Shown here: positions 22,857 to 35,376 of the stretch, one piece after another | Layout: the number at the start of each line of letters is the position of its first letter | Position numbering within the stretch: the stretch's first letter is position 1 | Source: Helopsaltes ochotensis | Lineage: Eukaryota; Chordata; Aves; Passeriformes; Locustellidae | Length of the DNA stretch: 64,000 nt | Direction: 5' to 3' | Assembly (NCBI GenBank): GCA_013400155.1 | Contig: VXBM01000286.1 | Span: 515,431 to 579,430, forward strand | The notes under the pieces: generated by a model | Seen by the model: the letters and a program-made list of their open reading frames with translations, nothing else | Databases searched by the model: none | What the model was told of the DNA's origin: nothing | Program-made: the position numbers and the translations under genes

Positions 22857-25414
22857 GACCCTTTGTGAACTGTACATAGGGCTAGGAACTGGCTAACATG
22901 AAAAAATCCCAAACATTTGAGATACCACAATTTTACGTTAGGTAACAACATACTTGTCTGTTTATACAAAAATATGAGAAAAAGGAAAAAGAGTACCCCA
23001 GCCACCTGTGCCTGTTCTCTAGGCATAATTGGGGATAGAAGGATGCCACTTGTGCACCATTGCTAAAATAACCACAAAGGCATAAAGTTCAAGTTTTATC
23101 TTTGTTCTGAGATGATTCAATAACTACAACTTTTTTTTTCTTCTGAGCAATGAGCTGTTGAGTGGTTATGCCACAAAGAACCAGCCCATGCAGCTTGTGA
23201 ACCCCAGAATTTTCTGTAAGCCTTCCTAGCTGACTCTGATCACAGCTGTATGAAATTACTCTTTGCTTTTTTTTTTTTTAAAAAGCAGACAATCCTCCCT
23301 ACATGAACCATACAGTTTTTCAACGGAATTTACTCTGAAGGGAGGGAATCAGGACCCTTGAAAGAAAAGGAAGTGGCCAGGATGGAAGCACATGATATAT
23401 GTGGGCCTTGTTCTATAGGGAGTCCACACTGGCCAGCCAAAATTAAGCAGGAAATGGAAACTGAGAAGTAAAATTCTTGGCTTCTGAGTCAGACTTGAGG
23501 GTTAAGTCACAGCCAAGCCATGGGTGCTCTCTAGATCTTTCTAGATGGGATTGTGGAAATTCAATGTGATGGGACAGAGCTCTTGGTCAGTGGAAAAGTC
23601 CTTGTCTGGAGTCATGTGAGGTTTTATCTGAAAGGCTTGTCCAAAATATCAATGTTTCTCCTGTCCCAAGCTGAACTGTAGAAATCTTGTGTAGTTGAGG
23701 TCATTGAAACCCAGAGGGAAAGCTGCTTTGGAGTCACCTTGCAGGATAATATTCCGTGATAATTTTCCTTTTGATGCCTGGTTCTGAAACTCCTGCTGTT
23801 CATTAACATAAGACATAGGGTACCTGGAGATCTATCAAAGAGAAGGGTCTGCCTTAGCTGGAAAACTCTGTGAATCCACCACCTGCCTATAGAGGGCTGA
23901 AAAGCAAAGTAGCAAAAGAAGGCAGAGACTCAATTTAGGTCTGTTAGTCATTTTGGAGAGCCACAGTATTTAAGAGAAAAAAAAAGTGAACTGATTGTCA
24001 TGAAATGAGCTGACTATCCTGACACTGACCAATGCAGTGTGACATGAGAATGCTGCCTCCCAGTACTTCTCTTTAGGAAAATAATTTTTAATTCCCAGTT
24101 GACAATCAGCATTCCCAGGAAACCTGTCAGATGAAGAATGAGAAACTATTGCACAGAAGAGCCTATTTTTTTTTTAATTCCCCCAAGAGAAATGTTAAAT
24201 ATTAAGGGGCCTTTGTGTTGGATGTGCAGAACAGTGTGGTACTACGGAGGATGTCAGTCCTCTGGGCTGGAGACCTCTTACCTTGCCTGTCTTAAGAGGA
24301 CTTGCTGGAGATTTCCTTGAGTTACTTCTGAAGAGGTAAGACAGCCACGATTCTCATGTTCAGAAACAGAATAGAGGGTAATGTGAACACTGGGTATCTG
24401 TGTTTAACTTCTGATGCTGACCTAGAATGTTCTGTTTTACTGACTAGCTTAAATATGTGTTTCTGCTTGGTTTTGGGTAGCATATCCGTTCTTGGTGGCA
24501 TATTACAGTTTCTGGTGGAGGAAGGAGATAAAATAGCAGGTTTTGAATTGTATGGTACTGGTATCATACAGTGTCAGTTGATGTATTGCTCACTTTCAGC
24601 AGGTCTGGAAAAACTGCAAGGTCTGTGTAAAACTTGTAGCGATGTGCTGTCATATGCCTAGGTCAGTTTCTGTTACAGAAAAACACACTGGAATTTACAA
24701 ATGAAAAGAGAGTAGCTAAATAATTTGAAACACAATTTCAGTATATGAAACCAAGTGTATAATACAAAGGTTTAAAAGGTTCAGTGATCTTCCTTCTTTT
24801 AGAAATTGTTTGCTGCTTCATTAATCTCCTGAAAGAACCTGAAATGACCAATTTGTGTTCTGAAATTAGAAAAATTAGTGACCTTTGCACTGATTAAATA
24901 TTTCCTTAGCCCCAGTTTTCTATGTTTTCAGTGTTGGAGAATTTTTTCTACCAAGGACATTGTAGTACCCTACCAAATAAGACTCTTCAAGCATTTGTAC
25001 TTTGTACAAAATAATTCCAGTGCTAAATGCAGCTACTTGCTACTTCCTTATCCAGATCTAGCAGAAAAGGCTGTTCTTGTGTTGCTAGCCTAAGGTTACT
25101 TGTGGTTTTACTACCACAGAATAGAATCCTAGTGGAGAGAAGGGATATTTGCAGACTAAGAGGAGAAAACATGGAGCAATTTGCTTTGATTCATGTTTAC
25201 AAGTTTGAACTACAAGTGTAGCTTTAGTGTTCCTGAAGACAAAGTCTTGTTAAAACTTACTGCCTTAAGAAAATTATCTTTTTTAATTGGACTAACTTGA
25301 TCTAGTCCTTTATAGTTCATTCACCTACTGTTGAATGTGTAGAGTGGAAGAAAATGAGTTCTTATTAGTAGATAGGTCAGAATGATCTTTGTCTGGTATC
25401 CTCCCTGAACTCAA
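22857..25414. other. Non-coding stretch
   Basis: No gene or repeat was recognised. A splice-like segment at about 24181-24327, ending CTGAAGAG|GTAAGA, has stops in the frames I checked. Short T-runs occur near 23270 and 24168. Confidence 0.45.
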
Positions 25415-25930
25415 AGAATCATTTATTTTGGAAAAGATCTTTAAGATTGCTGAGTCCAGCAGTTAACCCAGCACAAGTCTGTCACTAAACCATGTCCCTA
25501 AGTGCCATATCTGCATGTCTTTCAAATACCTTGAGGGTTGGTGACTCCACCACCTCCCTGTCAGTAGTTCCAATGTTTGACAATGCTTTCAGTGAAGAAA
25601 AGTTTTCCAATATCTGATATAAACCTCTCCTGGTGCAACTGGAGACCACTTCCTCTTGCTTGTTACTTTGGAGAAGAGACCAACCTCCATCTGGCTGCAT
25701 CCTTGTTTCAGGGAACTGCAGAGAGTGATGAGGTCCCCTGTGAGCCTCCTTTTCTCCAGGCTGAAGGTACCCAGCCTCCCTCAGCTGCTCCTCTCGGGGC
25801 TTGTGTTCCAGACCCTTCCCCAGCCTTGTTGTCCTGCTCTGGACTCACTCCAGCCCTTCCATGTCCTTCCTGAACTGAGGGGTGCAGAACTGGGCACAGC
25901 ACTTGAGGTGTGGCCTCAGCCACATGGTCA
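25415..25930 (-). repeat. CR1 LINE, 5'-truncated, minus strand
   Basis: Read on the minus strand, the segment follows the last 500 or so bases of CR1. It starts with a GTGGCTGAGGCCACACCTCA block near 25925, the end of the ORF2 region. It continues through the AGGCTGGGTACCTTCAGCCT and AGGGAGGTGGTGGAGTCACC blocks of the 3' region, and ends in GGACTCAGCAATCTTAAAGA with a weak octamer tail near 25418. The overlapping open frames on both strands at 25485-26070 come from the repeat. No intact ORF2 remains. Confidence 0.9.
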
Positions 25931-27411
25931 CAGAATACATATATGCCCTTCCTGGTGAATTCTGTGTGCATCTGGAGCCTGCTGCATCTCAAATCAATCA
26001 GTAATTGGCTGTATTTTCCATGAATTTTAATTATGAGAATAATCAACTGATGTTGTGTCATGTGTTGCATGATGAGAGAACAACTCCGAAGGGGCCTGGC
26101 TTGTTCATATAATGCTCCAGTAATGCTACAGACTATTTTACAGCTGAAACAGTCATGTTCTTGCTTTATTTAACATCTGCTGTACTTCATGTGTGAATCA
26201 CTCAACTGATGCCAGCTCTTTCAACTTCTCTCACTTGAAGACACTGTAAAAGGTAAGGCAAAAAAAATGAAGTTTTTATGAACATGCCCATCCAGAAAGA
26301 GAGGCAACAGAGCCTCACATATTCCTACATTTTCTTTCCTTAGGTAAAGTAGTAATATTGTCTGCTCTCAGAGTTTCTGACTGGAATATTGAGGAGTTGA
26401 TAGTGCATGGTGTCAAGTGCCACATGTACGTGAGGCTGTGAAGGGAAATGTGGTAACTCATGTTAAATCAACTGATATAATGGCAGAAAATCTCAGAACA
26501 AGAAGGCTTGTTAGCCTTCTTTACTACTTGCAATTTTTTTTAATCAAAGATGTTATCGCTTCACACAAATGCTGCTTTTATGTTTTTCCTCTGACTTGTG
26601 ACAATGCCACTGTGGCTACACAGTGCAATAGCAAATGCTTAGTTTGATTCATTACTGGCAAAGTTGCTTCTAGTGTTCTTGTGCATTTCTTATTTCTTAC
26701 ACTACCACCCCCTGAGCTTGTTGAAATCTGATAGCAAAAATGAGCTGATCAGGAACCCAGCTGAGCTCAGAACATGAATGAAGCATATTAAAGCGCTTGT
26801 CTTGTGCAAGGAGAAGATTAATGCAGTGCTCTTTTTTTTTTTTTTCCTGAATGAAAGGAAATGTAGCTAAATACAAGCACTTGTCATGTACAACCTTGTA
26901 GCCATTTGACAGAGCTGCTGCTTCTGCACCCCAAGTTTTGACTCTGAAGTTCTCATCAGCCCCCATGCTGATACTTTTAGATACTTGTAGATACTTTTTA
27001 AAATTTCAGTACAGAGCATCTTCCCTTAATTTATACTTGCTCTTGAATGTTTAAATATTTAAACAGTCAGCTTTGTGCAAGTGTAAGGTTTCATTTTCAT
27101 TCCTCCAGATTTGAGCTGTACATAGCTAGAATTCTGATTGAAATTAATCCATGCATTTCAGGCATGCCAGAAAGAGGAGAAATATGCATTTCAAACTAAA
27201 AATATCCATCTTAAGCTCAGTTTTCAATTAAAAAAATTCTTCCTGATATTCAGCTCACACAGTTTATCCAAGTACACAGCAGTGGTCATATCTGACTGCT
27301 GGGTTTGCATTTTGAATGTAAAAGCTCTGATTCTCAATTACAATTATGGCAGATGTAAAAGCATCCAAGAAACACAAAGGGGATGATAACCCCAAGCAAA
27401 GGAATTCCATC
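25931..27411. other. Non-coding stretch
   Basis: No gene or repeat was recognised. A donor-like AAAAG|GTAAGG at 26250-26256 lacks a matching acceptor. Confidence 0.45.
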
Positions 27412-27514
27412 ATCTTGATGCTTTACCCATCCCTTTGTGGTCACCAGAAACTGATGCCTTGGGAAGGCTGACCTGGGACCAGAGACTGGACAGAGCTAGA
27501 GAATAAACTTGATG

Positions 27515-27520
27515 TTTATT
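27515..27520 (-). terminator. Poly(A) signal of the minus-strand solo LTR
   Basis: AATAAA on the minus strand lies about 115 bases downstream of the TATA box and is followed by the T/G-rich CTCTGTCCAGTCTCTGGTCC. Confidence 0.55.
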
Positions 27521-27650
27521 ACAAGACCTTTAAGGACATACCTTGGGCAGTACAAGAGCCTGGCCAGGGCTTACAACTCAAGGTGGACCCAAAATGGTCA
27601 CAAAATGGGTGACCAGTCACAAGGTCTCCTACTTTTATAAGTTTTGGTCC

Positions 27651-27658
27651 ATTTGCAT
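27651..27658 (-). promoter_or_regulatory. Octamer motif in the LTR promoter
   Basis: A perfect ATGCAAAT, the POU-domain octamer, lies about 12-15 bases upstream of the TATAAAAG box in the LTR's direction of transcription. The position suggests it contributed to the original LTR promoter. Confidence 0.5.
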
Positions 27659-27935
27659 ATCGGGGTTTAATTGTGCAATTACAGCTTCAAGTTGTGAAGT
27701 CTCATCTTTCCTGTTTCTCTCTTCAGTCCACTGTTGTTTATGCTTTTGGGCCTGAAAGTTGTACTCGTTGTCCTTGATCTTAATCAGGAGTGGGACTTGT
27801 TCTGTCTCCCTACTCTGTGAGGAGAGCTGACTGACACTTAATGTGAGGCTCAGAACTGCACCCCTAGGCAGCACAGAATCTGGAAAACATGAAAGCTAAA
27901 ACTAAGGGCATTAATCCTATGATGTGTCTGCTACA

Positions 27936-30900
27936 ATCTCCTAATACTCACTTTTGGGTACTCTGTTACTGGCTAATGATATCATCCAACATCCTTTTGT
28001 GTTGCCCAGGAGCAAACAGGATGGGTGTTCTTACTGGACGCACTCTCTGTTCCGTTTGATTTTCTTGCATTGACCTCTGTTGAATTCAGAAAGCTGCCCA
28101 CAATAAGCACGTGAAGGCTTGGTTATATGCTTTTCTTTAGGCAGGTAGCAAGCTTTGTGGCTTTATGAAGTCTCTGTGAGGAAAATAATTTCTCCTAAGG
28201 TTTGCTTCCAAGGTAGCTGTACAAAACCAACTTCTGATAGCAAATTCAGAATGAAGTCATAAAGCTATTTAACCTTCTACAACCGCCAAAGAAAACAAAA
28301 CCATGTAAACATGGTTTCTCTGATTTACTGTCTTGCAGGCAATCTGTAAACTAATTTACTAAAGCTGCTTCAATAAAGCAATTAAGCTTGGTGAAACACA
28401 TCTGGAGTGTGACGATCCTGCATCTGGATCAGACTTTGCCTATCTTGTAGCCCTCTTCCCCAATTTTCCCTCCAGCCCTGACATAAATACCCACAGTGCT
28501 CAGTGCTTTGCAAATGAATTTGAAAAATAAAAGATGAAAATCACCAATTAATAATATTTTATCTCCAGTGCAGGTCTGTGGGGAATTGAGCTCTGACTAT
28601 TCTTTTACCTATTATTTCTGTTTGTGAGAGAATTTTGCCTTTAGCAGCAGTTTTTGCACTATATTCCACTAGCAGACATTTAGATAATTACTGTTGCAGT
28701 CTCAGTTTACCCTTCTATCTCCTCAGAAGATAATATATTGAATGTGTTTGGGTAGTTAAATATTTTACCAATATATTTTATCTACTTTTGATACTGCTGT
28801 ATAGAAGAGACCCAGCATTTACCAGCAACAAGAATTAGTACTATTAAGACTTGAGGAATCTTGAGATGCAAAGAATGTCAAGCAAAAAACGTTGTACAGA
28901 TGTTGAAGCAATCTTATATGGCATGAAGATCTGAGAAGCTTGTGATTTCATTTGATCTGCACTGGCGTTGGCTGGAGCCCTTGCAAAAATTACACATCCA
29001 TTTAAAAATTATTTTGTCCTTACTGGAATTCAGCTCTTGGTGGTTTTCCTTAGATGGATTGTGGTTGGTGTGTGAAACTTTCAATAGCATGGTCTAATCA
29101 ATACCATCAGGGTCTACATACTTCCCTTATGCCTCTTGTGTTCCAGCTGAGGTTTGAGATTATTAATGGGTACAGTTTTTTGGAAACAACTGGATAGTTA
29201 TTTTCTGAACTTCCATGTGATATGGCCACTTCTGAGCTGCATTAACATTTCCATTTCATTAATCATTGTGACCTAAGATGGGCAGGTCCTTGTGCAATTT
29301 CCTAATTATTTTCCCTTTTTTTTTCCCCTTCTCAAGTGCTCGATCTTGGAAAGTAGAGGCATACGAACTGCTTGCATGTTAATGAAAATCAGCCTACTTT
29401 CTCAAAGGAGTGTAAAAAAATTCAAAATAAAGCTTGATTTTTTTTTTTTTAATCTTTTCCACTATGGAGGACTTTTATTTGTGGAATTCTAACCATGTTT
29501 CACACTGATACTTTGTGTACACAGTTGCTGCCTAGGAACAAAAGTTGTAATGCATTGTATCTGGAAAAAAAGTTGTTTCACGCTCCTAATTCCAAGCATA
29601 AAAGAAATTTTCAGATAGCACAGTGGTTTTATGAAGGAAAAGAACAGTGGTTTTATTGGGGAAAAGAACTACTTGGAAAGCACAATCCCCAGTGTGTGGG
29701 TGGGGGAGAGTAACTGAAAATTTGATAGCTGGGAAGTGATCTTGGAATGTTCTTTGAAAGCAGAATTTTCCGAGTGTCTGTCTTAGGGTTGGTAGTCCCC
29801 ATTAGCCATAGGAGACCTTTCATGCCATTTCTTGTTGGAGCTTGTGTCCAGTGTACAAGAGTTAGGAGTTCGCAGTTTTAGTGATGAGGTATAATTTAAG
29901 AGATAAAACGGAAGTTCCAGTGCAAAGCCACATGTGGAGGCAGAGAGCAAAAGCTTTTTGAAGCACAAATGTTTTTGGGGACAATGAGGAATAACCTCAC
30001 ATTTGCTATTGATGTTTCTTTATGGTTCTTATTCTCTAGGAGTTTTTGTAAATAGGGATGAATTCTCATTATTTATCATAAAAATATACCCCAGAACTTG
30101 CTGAAACCTCTTTTAGGCTTGATTGCAACATGAAGTTAATTGAGAACCTGTGAACCTGGCCTTTTTTTTGGTGTTAAAATACCATTTTTAATTATATGAT
30201 TGCACATTATTTTTGTTATCAACTGCTGCTTCAGTGAATTCACTTATGAAATACTTTGTGTGGAATTCTTTGTATAAATTCAGTCGTCCTTCTCCAGACT
30301 GTTTTTACATATCTCCAAATTTGTTTACATGCACCTCCCTCAGTCACCTCCTGAACTTTTGAGTTTTAATTAGACCAAAGCTAGAATCAACAATTCATGC
30401 ACAGCCTTATGCTAACTTATGTATTAATTGCCAATTCTAATTTTTCTGACAGCTGTTTTGCTGTTGAGCAGATGTTTTCATTGAAGAATTCAGTAATGCC
30501 TAAACTCTGATACATGAGTCCCAATTTAGTTTCATTCATTTCCATGTACATTCACTTGTCTCTCTAGTCTGAGTTTTGTCAGTGATATTATTAACACCAA
30601 CCAGTTTTGACTTTTGCAGTTTATTAAAAGGGTCTGAAAACCACTGAATTGTATCTTGGGGTAAGTAATTCTGAAGAGTACAATATAAAGCTTACCAGTA
30701 ACTGTTTCCCAAAACAAAGAATTTTGCGTGTTATCCATGCTTCCAGGGTCTCCTGTGGTGTGTTAAGTGTTTTTACTGCATTAAGAAATAAGGGAAAAAA
30801 ATTATCTTCCTCACACTTGGCAACTGTATGACAGTGTCTACAGAGAGGGAAAGGAAAGCTTTTTGCTTTGCTAACTCTTCTAGTTCATGGGAGAAGATGT

Positions 30901-33900
30901 GAGCCAGTACAGTATGACTTCGAAGAAAATGTTATCCCAAAGGACAGGTTACACCCAACCTGATTTCTTTACTCACATCCCTCTTCATATAATTCCTCTG
31001 CTTTAACATGAGAACAAGGATGTGCTCAGACCTCTTCTGTTGGACTCTTAACAGAAAAGAATACTTAGAAAATGCTTTAACCTGATTTTCCAAGCACATG
31101 TACCAGAACCAGAAAACATTGGGACTTTTCTGACTATAGGAAAACAGAAAAGAAGTGTATGATTTATGTTTGCATGTTAACCTGAGGAAGAAAGCATTTT
31201 AAAGAAAAATTAGTAGTGAAAAAACCCAAACAAAACAAAAACCTGACAAAATTTTGAGGAAAAACTTTTACTGGGTCTTCATGATTTTCAGATGTTTAAG
31301 GAATTACTTAAATGCAGGTTTTCATGATTCAAAGAAAGATTTTGGTACACAGGAAAGATTCAGTGAGGGGGAAATGCAGAACAGGAGTTATGACTGCCAT
31401 TGAGGCAAACCACCAGTATCACTCACAAGTATTTGGCTTCCTTGATGGCAAGGCTGACATAAACCTTCATGCTGGTTTATCCTTATGTGGAAGAATTTCC
31501 TAGTATGCTTCATGAGGCTGACTTCAAAAGAAGTAGCTGAGGCCTCACCATGTAAATATTTGTTGTTTGGGGAGTTCCTCTTTCAAGAGTCATCTTCATG
31601 TCATGACTTCCAGTGCTTTATTGTTGTCCACAGCTTTCTGTGCTCTGATTCATTTTGTTTAAGTGCACAAATGCCATTTACAACAGGCTGTGATTGCCAA
31701 TGCTGTTTTGGTTTTGTTTGAGACAGAAATCTTCTTACTCCGTTCCTGCCCCTCTTATTCAGCCCTGGAACTGAAATAAGCCACCAAGGCAAGACACCAC
31801 AGAGACCTGGTTGTGTTTACACTTAGTTCTAGGAATAACAACATGCTTGTGCTCCAGCTTGACTCCTCCAGCATCCAAACAGCTGGGAATTCGAGACTGG
31901 GAATGCAGAGAGAGGCTTAGAGGGCATCTCATCCTATAGCCTGCTTTCTGGGCTGTGCTCCTGCTCAGGATGTAGATGAGGCCAGAGTTCTTGAGTGTTT
32001 TTCTGGGACTAAGGAAATCAATATGTATGCATGTATGTGTGTGTTTATGTTGATTTGAACACAAATATGGAGTTAAATGTCTTCTCCACATTAGCAGAGC
32101 AGATTTGCCTGCCTGGTTCATCATGTTCCCGCATAACTTTGTGTGCAACAAGGGTAGGAGGAGATTATACTATTACAGGCCTGGGAAGTATCCTGAGAGC
32201 TTGCCAAGCAGAAGAGCAGTTGTTTAATATTACCTCTGTTTAGAAGCAATTACAACCAGGAAAATGCAATTCAGATCAGACCCGTCTAGAACTCCTCAGG
32301 TTCTCTGTTAACTGTTTCAGAGCCAGTCAATGCATCTGTCATCATTTGCTGTTGTAGTCTTGCCATCACTGTGCTGGTAACTGGGCAAAATACCAAAATT
32401 GGGGTGGGGGTGCCAAGGAAAAGGCCTTGTAAAATGTTATGTTTTTTGGAATGCTCAGACTTTTGGTCCCTTTGGTTTCAGGCTTTAGTGAAGAGGTGTT
32501 CTGTGGAACCAGCAGACTGCATTGAGGAGGAGGAGGGTTGAATGATAAGGAGGCAGGGATCAGGTGCAGTCACCTGGGAGATGACAACACAGGTGAGAGC
32601 CCTTCATCCACCCTGGTGGAGCAGAAGGACTAATCAGCTGGTGATAAACGGGAATAGAGAGCTGTTTTTGAGGGGAGGTTTAGTGCCAAGGGTTCTTGTG
32701 AGTGTCTTGAGTGGGTTGTGTAGGAGTGGCAGCAATTGCCTGCCTGTACAGCTGGCAGCATTTTTCTTCAAATTTTCCACTGATTTGGAAGTTTTCTACT
32801 GTGCAAGAGTCAAACACTTACACCAAGAAAAATTGTTCTTTGGAGTTGACACTTGCATGAGAAGGTTAATCTTGTGATATTCCACCTTTTCTGTTTGTAT
32901 CTGGAGAAGGGTGGTTCCTGCATGTGTTTTTTGACAATTCACTTTGAATTCTGTGATTGTAAAAGATGAGGATGGTTGAAAGACCTACAGGTTTAATTTA
33001 CTCAGTTTTAAAATCAGAGATAATAAGTGACAAACTTATATAAGAATATTTTCCAGTTAATGATAAAAGCAATTATAGAATTTTTTCCAGTTTCTACTAA
33101 TTTCTAAGGGTTATTTTAAATATAATTAAATTATTATCACTGTTGTCAGATAAAAGAAGCTCCAGTAGCCTGGTCCATCCACTGCCTTTAGAAGGAAGAA
33201 AAATGCCCTGAAATACATTGGGGAGCTGAAACAGCTATTTGCTGAGAAGGGGTAAAAGGAAGATGGGAGTCTCTCAGTGTTTAATTTCTGGGTCTCTTAC
33301 CAGTATTACATAGGAAAAGGTCAGCTTGAAATTGAAATGTAGTAGCTTGAAGTCACAGATCCAAACTCAGTACCGTGTAACTGAGCAGGCAGTGTGCCTC
33401 ACCCATGTGAAGTCCCAATTAAAAGCTGCAAAGTATTTTCTAGAAATCAGTTACTTCCTTTGGAACAGAAAATAAAAAAAGAGGAGGAAGAATCTCAGCA
33501 CTCCATTTTATCTTGTGGATGGATGACACAATGATATACGAGGCTAGCCCTGCTTTTGCTATTATAAATTCCCAGCAGTGGCAGGGAACTGGAATGTGCT
33601 CTCCACAAGGCAGGCTGCCCACACTTGAGCCTGAGAAGGACTGGGCTCAGAGTGGTGTTTTTGCTGTAGAACTTCTGCAGCTCTCGTTGGCCTGAAAATA
33701 TTTTCTTTATGCAGGAAAAAAAATTTACTAATAAAATCGGGACTGAGCTACAGTAAAAAAAGTGTACCTTTAAAGATATTCCAGTGACCCCATTGCTTTA
33801 AATTTAAGATGATGAGAAGAGTTTACGTGGGAAGATTTTCACTAATGATTCAAGGTGTGTGTGAGTAGGGGTAAGTAATAAAGAAGGAAAATATGAAAAG

Positions 33901-35353
33901 GAAATGAAAGGTGAGATTTGGCAGATATTTTGGGAGCGATGGAAGAAACAGACCTTGGGGATGAAGAGGATGGAAGGAGAAGAAAAATGAATTGCAAAGA
34001 AAGGAAAAACAAGCCAAACCAAAAAACCCTGAAAGGCTCATAAGCTTTTCTGGAAAAAGTAACAAAATTGACTAGGAAATTAGGAAACTGCTTAGAAACA
34101 GTCTTAATATATATGGCATGGAGTGTGGAACTGGGGTGTTAGAAGTGGAACTGGCTGTATTAAGAACCATCCATACTTCTATCCTCACTGAGAAATTTAG
34201 ATTTTTCCTGTCTGTCCTGTTCTTGCTATTACTTAAATTTTGTCTATCTTACGTCACTCAAATATTATTTTGGTTTATGTGTGGCACCTCAGATTTTTCC
34301 ACTGCTTGTATCATTTACAGTTGTCACTGAAGATGGCTAGGTATAGTCTAGTCATGTTGGTGGAGAGCCTAGGAAAATACAACTTGACTCTAAAATATCT
34401 GGTTTTTTTTCTGAAATAAAAAAGCTTAAAGGAAATGGTGAATAATGGAATAAATCACAATCTATTAGCAAGAGTGATTTACTGTCAAAGCCCCCACTAG
34501 ACACACACACCACTAACAAGATTGGTACATTGAGAACTGTGTAAACTGAGATGCTGCTTTCCTTCACTGGAAAAGAAGGATATGCACTGAAGCCAGCTTG
34601 ACATTGGCAATGCACAGTGCATCATGCAATAATTATTGTACTCAAAGCCCCGCTGCAAAAATCTAGTTTGGGTAATCTGTCATGTGGAGTGACTGACTGT
34701 ACTTCGGCAGCCCTTGCCTTAAAAGGGAAGCATGTGGGAAGATGCTTTGCTGTTATTTCAGGCTAAGGTTTCAGGGAGGGATGTGAAATGGTGCCAGGCT
34801 AGATTTTGGTAAGTCATCTTTATAAAATAAAATGTGGGATAGTGGATTTTTGTCTTCAGCAAGTTGTCCTTCAAGAGCTCCAGGTTCTCTGGGGTGGTAC
34901 TCTTCTACAGAAGATAATTAGGAGCCAGTCCTTGCCTTCCTCCTGGGCCTTTTGGTTTGGGAAGCCGAAGCTGTTTAGTGTCAAGCCTGGAGACCACCTG
35001 TGATCCAGCAGCACTTCCCAGAGAGCAGTGTTCCTTCCAGTGCTGTGCCCTTTCATCTTGGATAGCTCTGTCCTCTATATTGTCCCTTCCTTCCAGTGTG
35101 TGGTCTCTGAAACCTACTTTAACAAGGAAGAGGACTTGTAGGAGTTGAGCAAAATCAGGTTTGGTTTGAACTTTCAGGACTTCTGCAGAGACTTTCAATA
35201 GCTCCATCTTTATCACTTACTTAGAGGGTGTATATCTTTAAAATCTGCTGTGAAGTTTCAGTGGCAAATGCTATTGTCCCTGATTTATGTCCTAGTCTTC
35301 CACTCATGTCTTTAAAATTGAAATGCTAACTTGCACTTTTGTTTTCTATGCAG
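27936..35353. other. Non-coding stretch of over 7 kb
   Basis: No recognisable gene, CR1 or LTR was found. A short ATGT/GT run lies near 32022-32045. A strongly purine-rich tract lies at about 33860-34015. Around 32482 a good acceptor precedes 19 open codons ending at a stop, without a good donor. The remaining open frames are short and unremarkable. Confidence 0.45.
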
Positions 35354-35376
35354 TGTTTCGGTCACATTCACTGGGC
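35354..35376 (+). CDS. Possible 23-nt microexon
   Basis: An excellent acceptor (TTGTTTTCTATGCAG) and a near-consensus donor (GGGC|GTAAGA) enclose only 23 bases. Read in the phase left by the 19419-19537 exon, it is open and adds VFRSHSLG, which contains a basophilic-kinase-like RSHS motif. It leaves phase 0, which fits the open frame at 63949. Tiny intervals between cryptic sites are common, so transcript evidence is essential. Confidence 0.25.

Larger units (their letters stand above)
27416..27935 (-). mobile_element. Solo LTR of an endogenous retrovirus, minus strand
   Basis: Read on the minus strand, the segment begins TGTAGCAGACACATC and ends GGTAAAGCATCA. In order it carries an octamer ATGCAAAT (27651-27658), a TATAAAAG box (27633-27639) and an AATAAA signal (27515-27520), then a U5-like stretch with GTCTCTGGTCCCAGGTCAGC. 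ATCT flanks both ends (27412-27415 and 27936-27939), a possible 4-bp target duplication, which would suit a gammaretrovirus-like element. With so short a duplication the ends are less certain than the core. No internal retroviral genes adjoin it. The open frames at 27543-27874 are inside it. Confidence 0.68.

Noticed and set aside
25577..26070. Open frames of 98-120 codons on both strands
   Set aside because: They fall largely within the minus-strand CR1 and are by-products of the repeat sequence.
27543..27874. Open frames of 70-79 codons on both strands
   Set aside because: They lie inside the minus-strand solo LTR and have no retroviral protein motif.
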